A stretch of 64,000 nucleotides of DNA from Setaria digitata (Eukaryota > Nematoda > Chromadorea > Rhabditida > Setariidae), in assembly GCA_003640385.1 (NCBI GenBank), contig RCAB01000116.1, positions 62,001 to 126,000 on the forward strand, given 5' to 3'. Position 1 is the stretch's first letter. The number at the start of each line of letters is the position of its first letter. The notes beneath the pieces are model-generated. The model had not been told where the DNA came from. It made no database searches and worked only from the letters and a program-made list of their open reading frames with translations. The translations under genes were made by a program, and so were the position numbers. This document shows, piece by piece, positions 1-12,737 of the stretch.

Positions 1-877
1 AATTCAATTTTAGCTTCAGTTTCACTCGATGAACTCACTCACCACTACAAGTCTTCTCAGATTTTCATTTATTTTATGTAAATAAGAAATGTATTAATAC
101 CTTTTTCGTGTCAATGAATTCATTTGCAAAGGAATGTATTTTAACTTAGTACAAGAATGAAAATACCCCTAATTTAAATGAAATGAACTGGGGTGAGAAA
201 TTTTCGTTGCTTTTTGCTTCCAGTTTGTTTTTTTTGTTTCGAAAGTTTTAACTAACAATATTTTCTTCTCAAATCAAAGAACGACGTCAAATAAATCCCA
301 TGAGGTAGTCCTAGGCCAGATACGGTCAAATAGGCTTGACATGTTGGCAGTCTAATAGCAAACATGTTATTAAATTAGCAAATTCGAAATGATTTAACGG
401 CATTTAGGAAAAGTAAGTTTTCTTATTTTTATTTTTATTTTCTTTTTCTAATAATTTAAACTGATTGGGAAAGCGGTATTTTAAAAAGATGTGAGAGTGA
501 AGATGATTAACAATCAATTGTTCTCAAAATTTATTCAATTAATTATATGTGTTTTTTTTTTAAATGAAAAAAAAAAAGAGAAACTTCAAAAAGAACCAAA
601 TTGGTAATGTTTTTGTTGGATTATTTCACTTTTTCTCTGCGACTTTTTTCTCAATGAAATAGGCTTAAACCAAACAGAAATTAAGAACCACATGTGAGTA
701 GCAAAAGTTTTCCACTTTGGAGTGTTCAATAAACTTTGTTTTCATAATTTCAAAATCCGGAAAATTAATACAAACTTATATAAGTTCTAAAATATTGTTT
801 TAAATTGTCCATTTTAATTTTTTTTTTTTCATCTCCTAATAAATTAAATTGAAAATAGGCGTTAGGAAAAGAAAAAC
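1..877. other. Non-coding AT-rich sequence
   Basis: No open frame longer than a few dozen codons and no recognisable motif. The stretch is dominated by A/T homopolymers. It precedes the fold-back element. Confidence 0.6.
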
Positions 878-1344
878 CTTAGTGGATGATTTTGGTTGGA
901 AACAATTAAAACAGTAAAGTTATAAAGTTCGAAAACTAGCTGAATGCATTTTTGTTTCACAATTGAAAGAAAATATTATAAAATACTTCATCTTATTCTA
1001 AATTTTGCTTGAATTTTATGCATTTATAGTGAAATATCCAACAATTATGCAGCAAAATTATAAATTGTAATTAAGATGAAAAGAAAAAAAAAAAAAAAAA
1101 ATAAGCGAACTCTGAATGGTATTTTAAAAGTAGTATTCATAGTGAACAGTAACAGTCTGACATTATAATTCGGTATTTTACTTTATGCCCATGAAAGTAA
1201 CTAAAGGTTCAAGTTAAATTTAAAATAAGATGAAGTGCTTTTTAATATTTTCCTTCAATTGCGGAACAGAATTGCATCCAGCTAGTTTTCGAACTTCTTA
1301 ACTTTACAATTTTAGTTGTTTCCAACCAAAATGATCGACTAAAG
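878..1344. mobile_element. Fold-back / MITE-like element with ~136 bp inverted arms
   Basis: Bases 878-1013 and 1208-1344 are inverted copies of one another. By hand alignment they match at about 85% over ~136 positions, with one single-base indel near the outer end. Both arms contain the core AGCTAGTTTTCGAACTT (or its complement), and the outer ends read CTTAGTGGAT on the left and ATCGACTAAAG on the right. The internal ~194 bp has no open frame and includes a poly-A run. No transposase and no clear target-site duplication are visible. This architecture fits a non-autonomous fold-back or MITE element. A chance inverted repeat of this length is unlikely, but the family is unknown to me. Confidence 0.7.
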
Positions 1345-2407
1345 TATATATGTATATAAAGTAGTACTCTATCTTTTTGGCCAATTTATTGTTGGTTTTT
1401 CAGGTGCATTGTTGTATTCACACTTCATAAGTACGAGTTTGAGCGAAGTTCTCAAGTATAAATATTGCTAATAAAATAATTTTAATTTACTTTTAATTTA
1501 TTTTTAGAAATTTTTTATTTGGAAAAAAAAACTGTTATAATCTATTAAAATGATTGTAAAAAAAAAAAAAAAAAAAAAAAAGAAAAAAACAGGATCTTGA
1601 CTCTTGATTCTGTTCGAGAATTGTTTTTTTTTTTCTCAATTTTTTGTTGAATGAGTAAATTAAAAGACTAGGGTGAAGCTAGAAACTATCTTGGCAGTTT
1701 CTGAATTCATCTCAAGAGGATTGAAGCTTGATGTTTGAAACATGAAATTTCGATATTCGTCAAAAAAAAAAAACAACTTTTTTTTCTGAATTACAATTTA
1801 GTAGCGGCAGAGTTGTCGTTGTTGTAAGACGAAGTGAAGTTGCTTGAAATTTTCCGAAGTGCTCTTTTTTATGCTTGATCTTTTGAAAATTAAAAGACTT
1901 TTTTTGAAAACAGCTAACTTTCTTTTTTTTTTTTTTTTTTATTTATTTTTACTTTTTTTTCGTTACAATAAATCTAAACTAATTTGTTAAATTTGATTTC
2001 TTCTAATAAATTGATTAGCATAGTTGAGAGTTTGATGCGTAACTTTCGTGTTTACTCAGTTTTGTGCAGTAGCTCTCTACAATGATCTCAAATCATATCA
2101 GCGCACAATCTCTAATCTCTAATCATTTTATCAATGCACACACAAATTTCTTCTTTTTCTTCCTTTCATTTGATGTTTATTAAAAAATGGAATCAAAAGA
2201 GTTCACTGGACTAATTTCATTGATAAGAAAAGTTTCTCCTATTGTTTGTTGATGCTAACAGTTGACAACCATTCACACCTGTCACATTTATACAAGGATA
2301 AACAAATATATTGATATTGCTGAATTTTATTGGCATGTTTATGAATGGACCATATGGCTGTTCAAATTTGTAGCATGGCCATGTGGCTATCGATATCTGC
2401 AGTTTGA

Positions 2408-2620
2408 CCATATGGATTGTTATATATTTATAGCATTATCCATAGAAATAGCTTGGATTTGTCACATTATTCCATAGATAGCCAAGTTTGTGATACAATC
2501 GAATGGATAGACAAGTCTATGTCATGACTAAATGAATGGCCGTGTTTGTGATATGACCGAACGAATGGCCAAATCTATGAGATGATTATATAAATGGCCA
2601 CGTTTAACGCATTATTGTGC
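2408..2620. repeat. Degenerate minisatellite, period ~29-33 bp
   Basis: Units begin near 2408, 2440, 2472, 2501, 2534, 2563 and 2592. The cleanest spacings are exactly 29 bp (2472 to 2501, 2534 to 2563, 2563 to 2592). The shared core is approximately GAATGGCCAAGTTTGTGA, followed by a variable TATGACCGAA-like segment. Related but more degraded units extend upstream to about 2335. An open frame on each strand over this interval (2217-2411 and 2262-2477) is probably a by-product of the repeat. Confidence 0.7.
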
Positions 2621-2768
2621 CACGTCCTTGACGCACTTTTTCCAGTGGTATTAAGATTCTAACGATTTACGCATCTCAACAAGGAATTGGCCCATCAATA
2701 AAACGTTGCAATGGGCCATCACAGATTTCAATTATACTTAGGAAGAGGAGGTCACATACATGTACAGA

Positions 2769-2804
2769 CAGACACACACACACACTAGGGACAGACAGAC
2801 AAAC
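2769..2804. repeat. CA / GACA microsatellite
   Basis: Short ACAGACAGACACACACACAC-type repeat followed by a second ACAGACAGACA copy. Confidence 0.7.
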
Positions 2805-5060
2805 CGGTACACAACTCATTCAATCCCTTCATTTTATTGATTTCAATCCATCGTCCATAGTGTGGGAACTACCGAACTAGGCCACTTCAGTGCTTTAAAT
2901 AGATGGATAGGTACTTGAAGTAACTTCATTATTGTTCATTACTAATTTTTGTCTACTTTTTTACCTGTGTTAAATTTTTTTTTTTTTTTTTAGAAATTCT
3001 CAGGAAAGGAACGGAGAAAGAAAGGAAAAAAAAAAAAAAAAAAAGAAAAGGAAAGAAAGGNAAAAAAGGAATTATGTTTAATTTGATTTTTATGAAATAG
3101 ATAATTAGTAATTTGAAAAAGTTTTGGTCGAAAAATTTTTTTTTAAATTTTGGAAATTTTACTTTTAATGAAAAAGGAAAAAGGAGGAAAAAAAAAAGAA
3201 AAAAAACAACAACAATAACAATAACATGAAATGATTAGTGGATGAATTGTCGTCAACATGAGCAATGTTTGAAAATGTTCAACATCAATCATTTCAATTT
3301 TCCTCCCACCCCCGCACTTTTTAACTTTTTTTTTTTTTTTTTTGTTTTTCATTGAAAAGCTTTCACAAACAATTTTAAAATGCTTTGAAATCAGGATGTT
3401 ATATTTGAAATTTTCAGCATTTCTCTCTTTTTTTTTTTTTTTTTTTTTTTCGATAAGAATGCTATATACAATATTTTTGAGTAAATTTTTGGCAGAAAAT
3501 TTTGAAATGAGATGATATTTTATACTTAAAATTTGAAACTAGGAATCAAATTTTCTAGCTCTATCAAAATTAAATTTAAATGACTGTGAAAAAAGAATCT
3601 TGTTAAAGATGAAAATAAATATATGCAAATTTTTTGTTATTCATGTTAAATTCATCATGCTCGAGATGAATTGTTGTAGTTTTTTTTTTTTTTTTTTTTC
3701 TCTCTCTCTCATTTCTTATTTTATTAAAATGAAAAGTAAAAAGGAAAAAGGAAAAAAAAAAAAACTTAGAAGTTTTAACTTGAAGTGTAAATATTACCAA
3801 AGCGAAATTGCCTGCAGGGAAAATTCGGAGGAAAAAAGATTTCTTGTTATTTGTTAAAACATTTAGTGCATCATAATGTTTCATCGTAACATTATCAAAT
3901 AAATTAAGAAACAAAAGAAAAATGAAATTGAAATATAATTCTTTTTTTTTTTTTTTTTTATTTTCCTTTGCCTTCATTTATTATCCTAGCAAATAATTCA
4001 ATTCATTAATAAATCATTTTTAAAATAAAATTAATTTTTTTTTTTTTTTTTTGTGCACAAAAATTACAGAATTATTGATGAGAATTTTACATTTGTTAAT
4101 TTTTGCTTCTCAATTTTACCAAAAGAAGTTTTTTTTTTTTTTCTTTTTTTTTGAGGGGGAAAATTCTTGAAAGGTAGCACTTCAACTGCTATTCTTTGCA
4201 TAAATATTTATTTTATGATAACATATTTCACATCATCACTTAAATGGTATTCATATTTTTCCTTGATTTTATGCATTCCATCTTATGTGCTATATTTGCC
4301 ACGTGTGAACAAAATTTTTAACTTTTTTTTTTCATTCAATTATTAAAAAAAAAAAAAAAAAAAAAAGTAGTCCATTAATTTATGTGCTTATTAGTATCTT
4401 TAAAAATATAAATAATATTGCATATGTTTTCCATATGGTTAAAATTTTTTTCAATTTAAAATTTAAATTGTTTGTTATATCATTAGCATTTCCTTCTATT
4501 AAATTTTACAAATTCATTTTGGTCACAGATAATATTTTTCAACATTTTATCCCATCCAGTTATAATTAATTTAAAATTCTTTCCTTTTTTTTCCTCGCCC
4601 CTTCTTCCTTCATTAAATATTTTCCTAATTATTATTATGTTTTTCTTTTTTTTTTTTTTTTTTTTTAAAAAATTTTTATTGTTCTATTTTTATTTTTAGC
4701 TTCATCATACATAAAATAAGCAAATGTTTTGTATTTTAAAATAAGCATTTATGATGCTTAGTTCCTTCAAACTTATTTACATTTTTGTCTTATCTGGAGA
4801 AGAAGAAAAGAAAAAATTTATCCGGAAAAGCCACCACATTTTGCTTACAACAGTTTATTTTCTGATATATTGCTATATTACTACGTCTATCCGTTTTTTC
4901 CTTTCCGGTATGAATTTTTTTTTTTTTTTTTCCATTATAACAGAGGCAGTAAGTTCAACTTTTTTTTTTTCGTTTTCTTCGTTGCATTACTCTGGAAATC
5001 TTTTTGTCGGGGCTTATTTTTCTTGCACTTTTTTTTTTTTTTTCTTTTTTTGCTCATAAG
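2805..5060. other. Non-coding, homopolymer-rich sequence
   Basis: Dense poly-A and poly-T tracts, including a single N at 3061 inside a poly-A/G stretch. The open frames here translate to runs of Lys or Phe and are composition artefacts. I see no gene. Confidence 0.6.
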
Positions 5061-5154
5061 GAAAAGGTGAAAAGAAAAGCAAGTGTGCTATTAGTTCTTC
5101 CTGAATTTCCATTCTCTAATTCATTTGAAATTGAGGTGGCTGAAAGTTACACAG
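5061..5154 (+). other. Possible upstream coding exon of the RhoGEF gene
   Basis: After a long poly-T tract and an AAG acceptor-like site, the sequence is less AT-biased and open, and it ends at the donor ACAG|GTAAAT (5155). The exon would leave phase 1. Joined to 5826-5855 (phase 1 in and out) and then to 12738, which needs phase 1, the frame stays open into the PDZ domain. The encoded stretch ends in EIEVAESYT. There is no start codon, so a further upstream exon would be needed. The acceptor is weak and no family similarity is visible, so this is an inference from phase and base composition only. Confidence 0.3.
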
Positions 5155-5825
5155 GTAAATTGGCAGAATTCAATTATCTTCTTCGTTCGAAAAACCTGTT
5201 CCTTTATTTAGGCCTGAAAAATTTCAAAATTTGTTAAAGTAAAATATTGTTTTGCAGGTTAGTTTTTTTTTTCTTTCTCTTTCTCAGCAAAATGAGAAAA
5301 ATGATTACCCAGTATTAAGATTGGAGTGATTTTGAAACCACTGTAAAATTTCTATTACAGCCACTGTTTGCATGTTCTCTGCATCTATAGCAAACAAATT
5401 TTTAGCTGAAAATTGATAATTTTACTGGAACAAATTTAATCTTATTTTTCACTCCATTAATCCATCAATGAAATATATCTTGCTTAAGATTTGTAATATC
5501 AGAAAAGTCTTTTTTTTTTTTTTCAAATTAATTTTATAAATTGAACAATAAAAGTATGAAGTGTTGAAAAGTTTCAATATAATTAAGTTGTAGGTAGAAA
5601 ATTAATCAAGACTTGTTAATGTCTTAATAAAATCAATTTTACAGAACTTTATCTTATCATTTATTGTTCCTTTTTTTTCTCTTTTTTTTTGTTTAAATTA
5701 AACTGCTAATGATTGGAATATACAATGATATTCATCTGTTTTTTTCAATTGCTGAACTGATTAAATCTATAATTCACATCTTTCCCATTTTTTTTTTTTT
5801 TTTAATAAATTTAATTTGAAATTAG

Positions 5826-5855
5826 CAAATGCAAAATCCGTTTCTTTGGCGGCAG
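5826..5855 (+). other. Candidate 30-base 5' exon of the RhoGEF gene
   Basis: It lies between TGAAATTAG| and a consensus donor GCAG|GTAAGT at 5856. Two readings are possible. (A) An ATG at 5829, three bases after the AG, gives a nine-residue start (MQNPFLWRQ) in phase with an acceptor at 12746; this would suit a spliced-leader acceptor. (B) Read in phase 1 it links an exon at 5061-5154 to the stronger TTTTAG acceptor at 12738. The donor is the best in the first 12 kb. RNA evidence is needed to choose between the readings. Confidence 0.4.
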
Positions 5856-7706
5856 GTAAGTTGAGTATACACCTTTATTTAATTCTGTTTATTTATTTTC
5901 TTGTTTTGTTGTAATACGTACAATTATTTGAGCAACAACAAAATTAAACAATCAGACTAATGAAAGCCCATTCACCAAACAAAATTTGCCCAATATCGAA
6001 GTAATAAGAATGGAAGAATCGGCCACTAACTAACATCATCAAATATGATTGATTTCAGTTTTTCGTTTTTTTTTTTTTTTTTTTCTTTTTTCCTATTTTT
6101 TCCTTCATTCAATTGGTTTACTTCTTCCTCCGATGTTATATTTAGTTGATCGAATTGAACGGTATTTTGTCATCTTCGACCATGCTATCATTTCTAATTT
6201 GTAAATTTCTTTTTTTTTTTTTTTTTTTTCAAAATCATTTTTGATTATGAAAACAATTTTTTCTTTTTTTTTTGCTATTTTATGAATCAAATGAATTAAT
6301 TAGCTAATTAGTCATCTAGTTATTGTCCATTTTGTTAATTTGTTTAACAAAAATATGCAAATAAATTGTTATCTCTAAAAATATGAGCCTATATTAAAAT
6401 ACAATGTGACTTTTTGGTTTTGAATATTTTCGACAAGAAAAAAAAAGTTTATGAGTGCAAACATATTTTGTTTACACGGCAACTATTGAGGTATATAGGC
6501 TGGATAATGGAATGACTGATGAATTAAATTGGAAAAACTTAATGACACGCTGATATCGTTTCGGCCTTATTCCGGAAACCGGTACACAGTTGTGCCGAGC
6601 AGTTTCATCGTCATTAGTTGACACGCTACATTTCATGATCCAGTACTGACTGCTAACTAATGTTATTTAACATTCTTTAGGTGGAACATTTTATAGTTTT
6701 GCTTTCTTTTTTTTTTTTTTTCTTTTTTTCCTTCTTTTTTTTTTTAAATCATTTGTTTACTAATGCACTTATTTAGCTGTTTATTCTCGAATTTGTTGAT
6801 TGTAAATTAAAATTGAAATTTATGAATCAGTTTGTTTATTACATATCTTTCTTTTTTTTTTTTCCCCATTTTAACCATTTAAACAATTACCATAATCAAT
6901 CAATTAGCCATACAGTTACTGACATTTGTTAAATAGCAATAATGAATGTTTATTATTCGTAATTCATAATAAAAGACGTTTTTTTCCCTTAAAACAAAAA
7001 AAAAAAGAAGCATATTGTCTTTTATAAAATTCTAGAATTTAATGATAAAAGTAATTTAAAATGCATTGGATTAAGTGAGGAAAAGAGAAAGAAAAAGAAA
7101 AAGAAAAAAAGATCATCAATATGTCAAATGCCTATTCCTTTTTTTTTTTCTGCAAGTTTGATTTTAAAACAAAAAAAAAAGAAAAAAAACATATTTTAAT
7201 TCAACTTCTTAAAACAAAAAAACGTGAAAGTATTGTAAACAATGCACGAAAAGGAAATTACAAATTATCTTTTTCTTTTTAATAACTGTTAAAAAGTGAA
7301 AAGGCAATAAATTTGAAGCTTTTCGCTTCTGTACAAAATTTATTGCTTAATTCAATGGCAGGATAGACGATAGAGCTGTACTGTCATTTGTCTTTTTCTT
7401 TTGCTTTTATTTTTGAGTTTTAAATAAATTTAAAAAGTAAATTCAGAAAATAAAAAATAAGTAAAAGCAGAAAACTATATACCGATACAGGATCTATCAT
7501 GTTTTTCATTTGCAAATTTGTAATATGATATATCGGTTTATTTATTTATTTATTTATTTTTTTTTATTCTGCTGTTTACTTTTGTCAGTTCGCTGTTTAT
7601 CTACTCCTCAGTACACCAACCGTGTGATGTTTAAAAATTTTGCCTAATAATTTTGTTAAAAAAAAAAACGAAAAAATGGATTATTTTATGCCTAATAATC
7701 ATTTGT

Positions 7707-7744
<38 letters not shown>

Positions 7745-10700
7745 AAAAGGAAGAAAAGGGCTATCATCAACAAGAAATTTTTGCCGCAAGCTTTTTTTTT
7801 TTACATTCTGTTAAGCATTTCCGTAAATTATTAAAATTAAATCGAAAAAAAAAAACCATTTAATTGGAGTTAAATTTGGTTGATTGGGTTGTTATTTTAG
7901 CTCTGCTACATTAACTTTGCTAATTAAGTTGTATATTACTTTTAACTCTGGCGCTTCTGTCCTTTGGGACTATTAAATTTATTTTTGTGCCTGACTTTAT
8001 CTGTTCAGTAGCTTACACCTTACAATTTTCAGAAGATAATTTCTACTATTTAAAGTTAACATCATATTACTCTAACAACTTGCCAGCATTATTTTCAATT
8101 ACTTAAGCCTAATACTAGGTTTTTACTTCAATCCTATTATTAGTGTTACTTTCAAAATGTTCAATAATTCAAACGATAGTTTAAATATTAAAAGGTGTTA
8201 ATAATCTGAATCTATGCAGAGGATATTGATGATTAAGAAACATAGTAAGATTCCGTTCTGGAATCATCGGATGAAATGTATTCTGACAAAAACGGAAATG
8301 ATAAAAGTGAGGACAACTGCTTGCGGATATACTTTTTCTGATGGTCTCAGAAGTTTTGCTTATTAATCAAATGAATTTGTAGCTTCTGAAATTTGATTAC
8401 AGTTATATTTAAAAGAAAAATAAAGTGTAGTATTTTCGTCACAGTGTTAAATTTGACAGAGGGCTAAAGGAAAATATGCGAAGTTATGGAAAATTTTATT
8501 TGATTATCAGTTCATGATTGTATTCGTGATTATCATAAGATAAATTAATCACTAAAAAGAAGAAAGCCATAGCTTGCGCATACCTGCTTTTAAGAGTACT
8601 TTTTTTTTCGGAGAAAAATATTGTTTGCCGAATTTTATTTGTTTGAATCTGTTTGGGAAATAAAAATTGAAAAAGTTATGGATCGTTTTTCAAAGAAAAT
8701 TGTAAAATTTTATTTTAGAATAAAATTCATCTGAAAGAAGTAGTCATTCTTTAGATCATTCCCTTATCACCGTGATAAAATGTTTTTCTTATTTTTTTTC
8801 GAAATGCTTTTTTCTTATATTTATTCTCCATTGTCTTATCTTTAGCACTTCTCATATTGTCTTTGATGCTGTTATTTGAATTTAAAAAAACAAAAAAAAA
8901 AAAACATTTAGCCTTTTTCTTAGTAAGTTACAAAATTTTTTATTCGTACATTTAAGCGTCACCAGCTTACATAATTTAATATCATTCGGTGATTATTTCA
9001 ATTGAGCAATTAATGTAATTTGCTGTTTTAATGATTTTAATCGAGAAAATATCATTTCTTTTTTTTCATCCCATTTACATTATTATCCCCCCTCCAAAAA
9101 AAAAAAAAAAAAAAAAAAAAATGTAATAATAAAAATGTATTTTTGATTTGTGTAATATGTGAATGAGTCTGATGCATATAAAAATCAGATGATTGAAATA
9201 TTTTCAAACTGATCAAACATTTCAAACATGATCCGATCGTTATGCTTTATTTCTGCTAACTGTAATGCATTTTTCGTAGAAGATAATTTCAAATTATTAT
9301 ACAATTTGAAAAATTATGGTACTAAAAAACGAGAAAAAAAAAAAAAAACGAGAAATTAAACTGACTGAAAATGAAATGAAAAAATTGTCACAATTACCAT
9401 TTAATACGAAAATCAAATGGAGGATGAATGTTCCAATTGTTTAACTATTTTGACGAAATAGCTGCTACTACTATCAGGAATCATTTTATGATTCCATTAA
9501 TGCTAATTTATTCATTAAATTCAGTATCCATTAAGTATGCTATTTACGTTTGTTGCTAAAGAACAGATTTCATCGAATCATTTAATGAAGTTTCATTTAG
9601 CCATACAAGGTACTTTCATTTTCATTTATAAATGATAAAGTGAAAAAGAAAAAGAAAAAAAAGAAAAAAAAAGAAACCAAATAAGGAAAATTAATTAGTG
9701 CCATAATAAATTTTTTTTTGCACTGTGAAGAATTTTTTTCTGCCCATTTTTGTTAATTTTAATTTATTAATCGTTAAGATTCCCAATCTTTTTTTCTTTT
9801 TTTTTTTTTTTTTTTTTTTTGCTAATCTTTAAATATAATCAAAACAGTGCTATTTTTAACATAATCTTAAACTGAAAGGATTATGATGAATAATGAACTG
9901 CAATTATTTAGTTTGATTAGACAAAAAGCATTTGCTATTATCCGATTAATCTAAAAAAAAAAAAAAAAAACACTGCGTGAAAAAAAAATGTTCATATATT
10001 GATTATGATTTCAGGATAAATGTCAGGATAATTGCTTGATAGCGGTAAATCTTGAACTCCATTAGACTTTTCGACACAATCTAAAGCTTTAGTTTAAAAT
10101 TTAATTATCCGGAAAGAGCATAAAGAAGGCATGAATGCTGTATTTTAATGCAGGTTCGGAAATAATTTTTTTCTCTTCTGCAATTTCACAAACTTCACGC
10201 TTCTACTACTTTGGAAATTCTTTTCGCATTTCTTCTTTTTTTTTTTTTCCTTTCATTTTATTCTGAACAAAACAAGACAGGAAAAAATTATCGAGATTCC
10301 TCTTCTTGAAGAAAAAGAAAACCATCGAATTTACTAGCATGTGATTTCTGGATTTTATCAGCTATTCCGTAATTTCATTTTATTCTGTCCTCGATAGATG
10401 ATTATAATTTATACTATTTTTTTTTTTTTTTTTTGTGAAATTCTTTTCACTTTAAATGAATGACCAGTAAGATATGAGTTAAATATTTTTAACATACCTT
10501 GTTAATGTACCGTTCGATAGATATCGTGGTGTAAGTTTTCAGGAAGTGATAAATTACTGGCAGAATCATTCGTTAAATCTTGCTATAAAAAAAAGAATTC
10601 CATTTCCGGAAATGATCTTAAATTGAATCGTGTATGTGAAATGCCGGAAAGAGAGAGTAACTGTAATTTTGGAAATCATTTTTCCATAAAATTTGTTACG

Positions 10701-11559
10701 TGAATCTCTTATTCATTTCATTTTCTCTCTCTCTCTCTCGCCCTCTTTCTCTTTCCCTCCCTTTCTTAATTTTTTGTTCATTTTAAGGGAAAAAAAAATT
10801 GCATCGAATTATTTATGCGTAAAATAATTTACTTTATTAAATTATGAAAGTTTACTAATTTACCTTAGTAAATTATAAAAATTTACGATAATGATTTTAA
10901 TTTTTCCGTCATTTTTTGAACATTAAGAAAAATGAAATGGATAAGGAGGAATTAAGAAAATTTCGGGTGAACTGTTAAAATAAGACTGATTGAGAAATGA
11001 AACAAGCCATTCAAAAAAAAAAAAAAAAAGGAAAAAACTTAACGTAAAGAACAAATTTTTTTTTTCCTTTTATTTTTACGGAATAGATTATTTCTTTTAC
11101 TTCCGTGCCAAAATTAGAACATATGCAAGTAAGATGCAAATATAAAAAATTTGTCGCATGGGATTTTGCTGTGGACATTTTACAATGTTATGTCCTTGAC
11201 ATTCGTTTCGGCTCCTCTACTTCCAAATCATTGATTTCATTTTCGTAGATTTTTTTTTTTTAATATATTCAAAACGAAAAATAAAAAACTTCTTATCTGA
11301 TATGCTTCATTTCAAATATTTCTTCACAATTGCTTTCTTCTCTTTAATTATTGCTTATAATAATAGTAGTATATAAATTGGCTTCTTTACTGAACATTTT
11401 TCAAAATACCACATGGAAGTATCCTGGAAATTTTTTCAATTAAAGCCAAATTTTCATTCTATTTGTGGGAGATAAATCGACTGGTTGAAAGCTGGTTGAA
11501 TTTTCAGCAATGTAAAATCGTATTTCAGTTAATTTTTTCATTAATTTGTTGTGCTTATA

Positions 11560-11592
<33 letters not shown>

Positions 11593-12737
11593 ATATAAAG
11601 AAATATATATATATATATTTCAATCGATAGTTTAGATTTGCTTGTTTTTTTAAAGTATTATTAACGGTTTTTCTCTCTTTAAATATATTTGACGTAACTT
11701 CAAACGATATAATAAGAAGATGGTTACTAAACTACGCGCTTATTGCGTCTACCAGTACGTTTATTGAGATCTGAGAAATTCTCGATTCTATTCTGTTATC
11801 TTATTATTTTAATAAAGAGATCAACATAAGTGTAATAATGAAGTTCGCGAATAATCGTCAGACAATGTATTACAATTATAAATATCAGTTAAATATTATT
11901 CCACATTCATTTTTCTCAACTCATATTTACTTTCTTTTTTCTATTATCAAAACCTGGAGTTTTCCAATTTTCCTGAATTTTTTTGGATTACATTTAGATT
12001 TCATTTGTTTGGATGCATTCCTGTATGCTTATGAAGAATATATTCAATTTTTATTTGTTTAGATAAATATATATAATTTAGTTTAGCATCTTGGATTAAA
12101 CATTAACGAACTAATTTGGATTCGTTAGTAAGTTGGCAGCTTCCGGACATCAGTTGACAATATCATTTAAATCCATTCATTTCAAACCATTGCTTTTCTT
12201 TTTTTTTTCTCCCTTTACACTAATATCTTTTATCCGTCCCTAAATTTGCTACAAATGTTATATGACCCTCTTGTTTGTTTCAACATTTTTAAGAAATGAA
12301 TATAGTAATACGTGGCACGTGAAGTATACTTGTTCTTGTGTTCATAAATATTACGCAATACGTGAAATATCTATATTGTTTAAACGTTATCACTGTTAAG
12401 ATAGGATGAATGGTCTTATTCAAATATGGTAATATGGTTTTTTTTTTTTGATGAAGTGAATGCGTAAATGGAATTCCTGCATTCATAAATGTAGTTTTAT
12501 TACAAGTCAAACTGTCATAATTAAATTATTAGCCAATTAAAAATAATTATGCTACTATGTATTGTAAAATGAAAGTGGGACATGTATGCGGAACAATTTA
12601 CATCGACTAATAAAAATTAATTCAAAATTTACCATCTGATGCTTTTTCATAATAGTATATTTACTAATTGTTCATCACGCCATAATTAGATTTTTAAATT
12701 TAAATTTAAAAATTGTAAAATAGAACTAAAATTTTAG
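5856..12737 (+). other. Large 5' intron or intergenic stretch
   Basis: No recognisable gene on either strand. It holds many poly-A/poly-T tracts, a CT-rich microsatellite at 10723-10745 and an AT dinucleotide tract at 11556-11620. If the 5826-5855 exon is real this is the first large intron of the RhoGEF gene (~6.9 kb); otherwise it is upstream sequence. Confidence 0.5.
11556..11620. repeat. TA dinucleotide tract
   Basis: Alternating TA interrupted by TTTATATTTA and AAAGAAA, partly self-complementary. Confidence 0.8.

Noticed and set aside
3143..4000. Several 60-124 codon open frames on both strands
   Set aside because: They consist of poly-Lys or poly-Phe from poly-A/poly-T tracts and have no domain or splice context.
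8225..8340. Acidic reading (SVLESSDEMYSDKNGNDKSED) resembling the N-terminus of piggyBac-type transposases
   Set aside because: Only ~25 codons, bounded by stops, with no transposase core nearby; too short to support.
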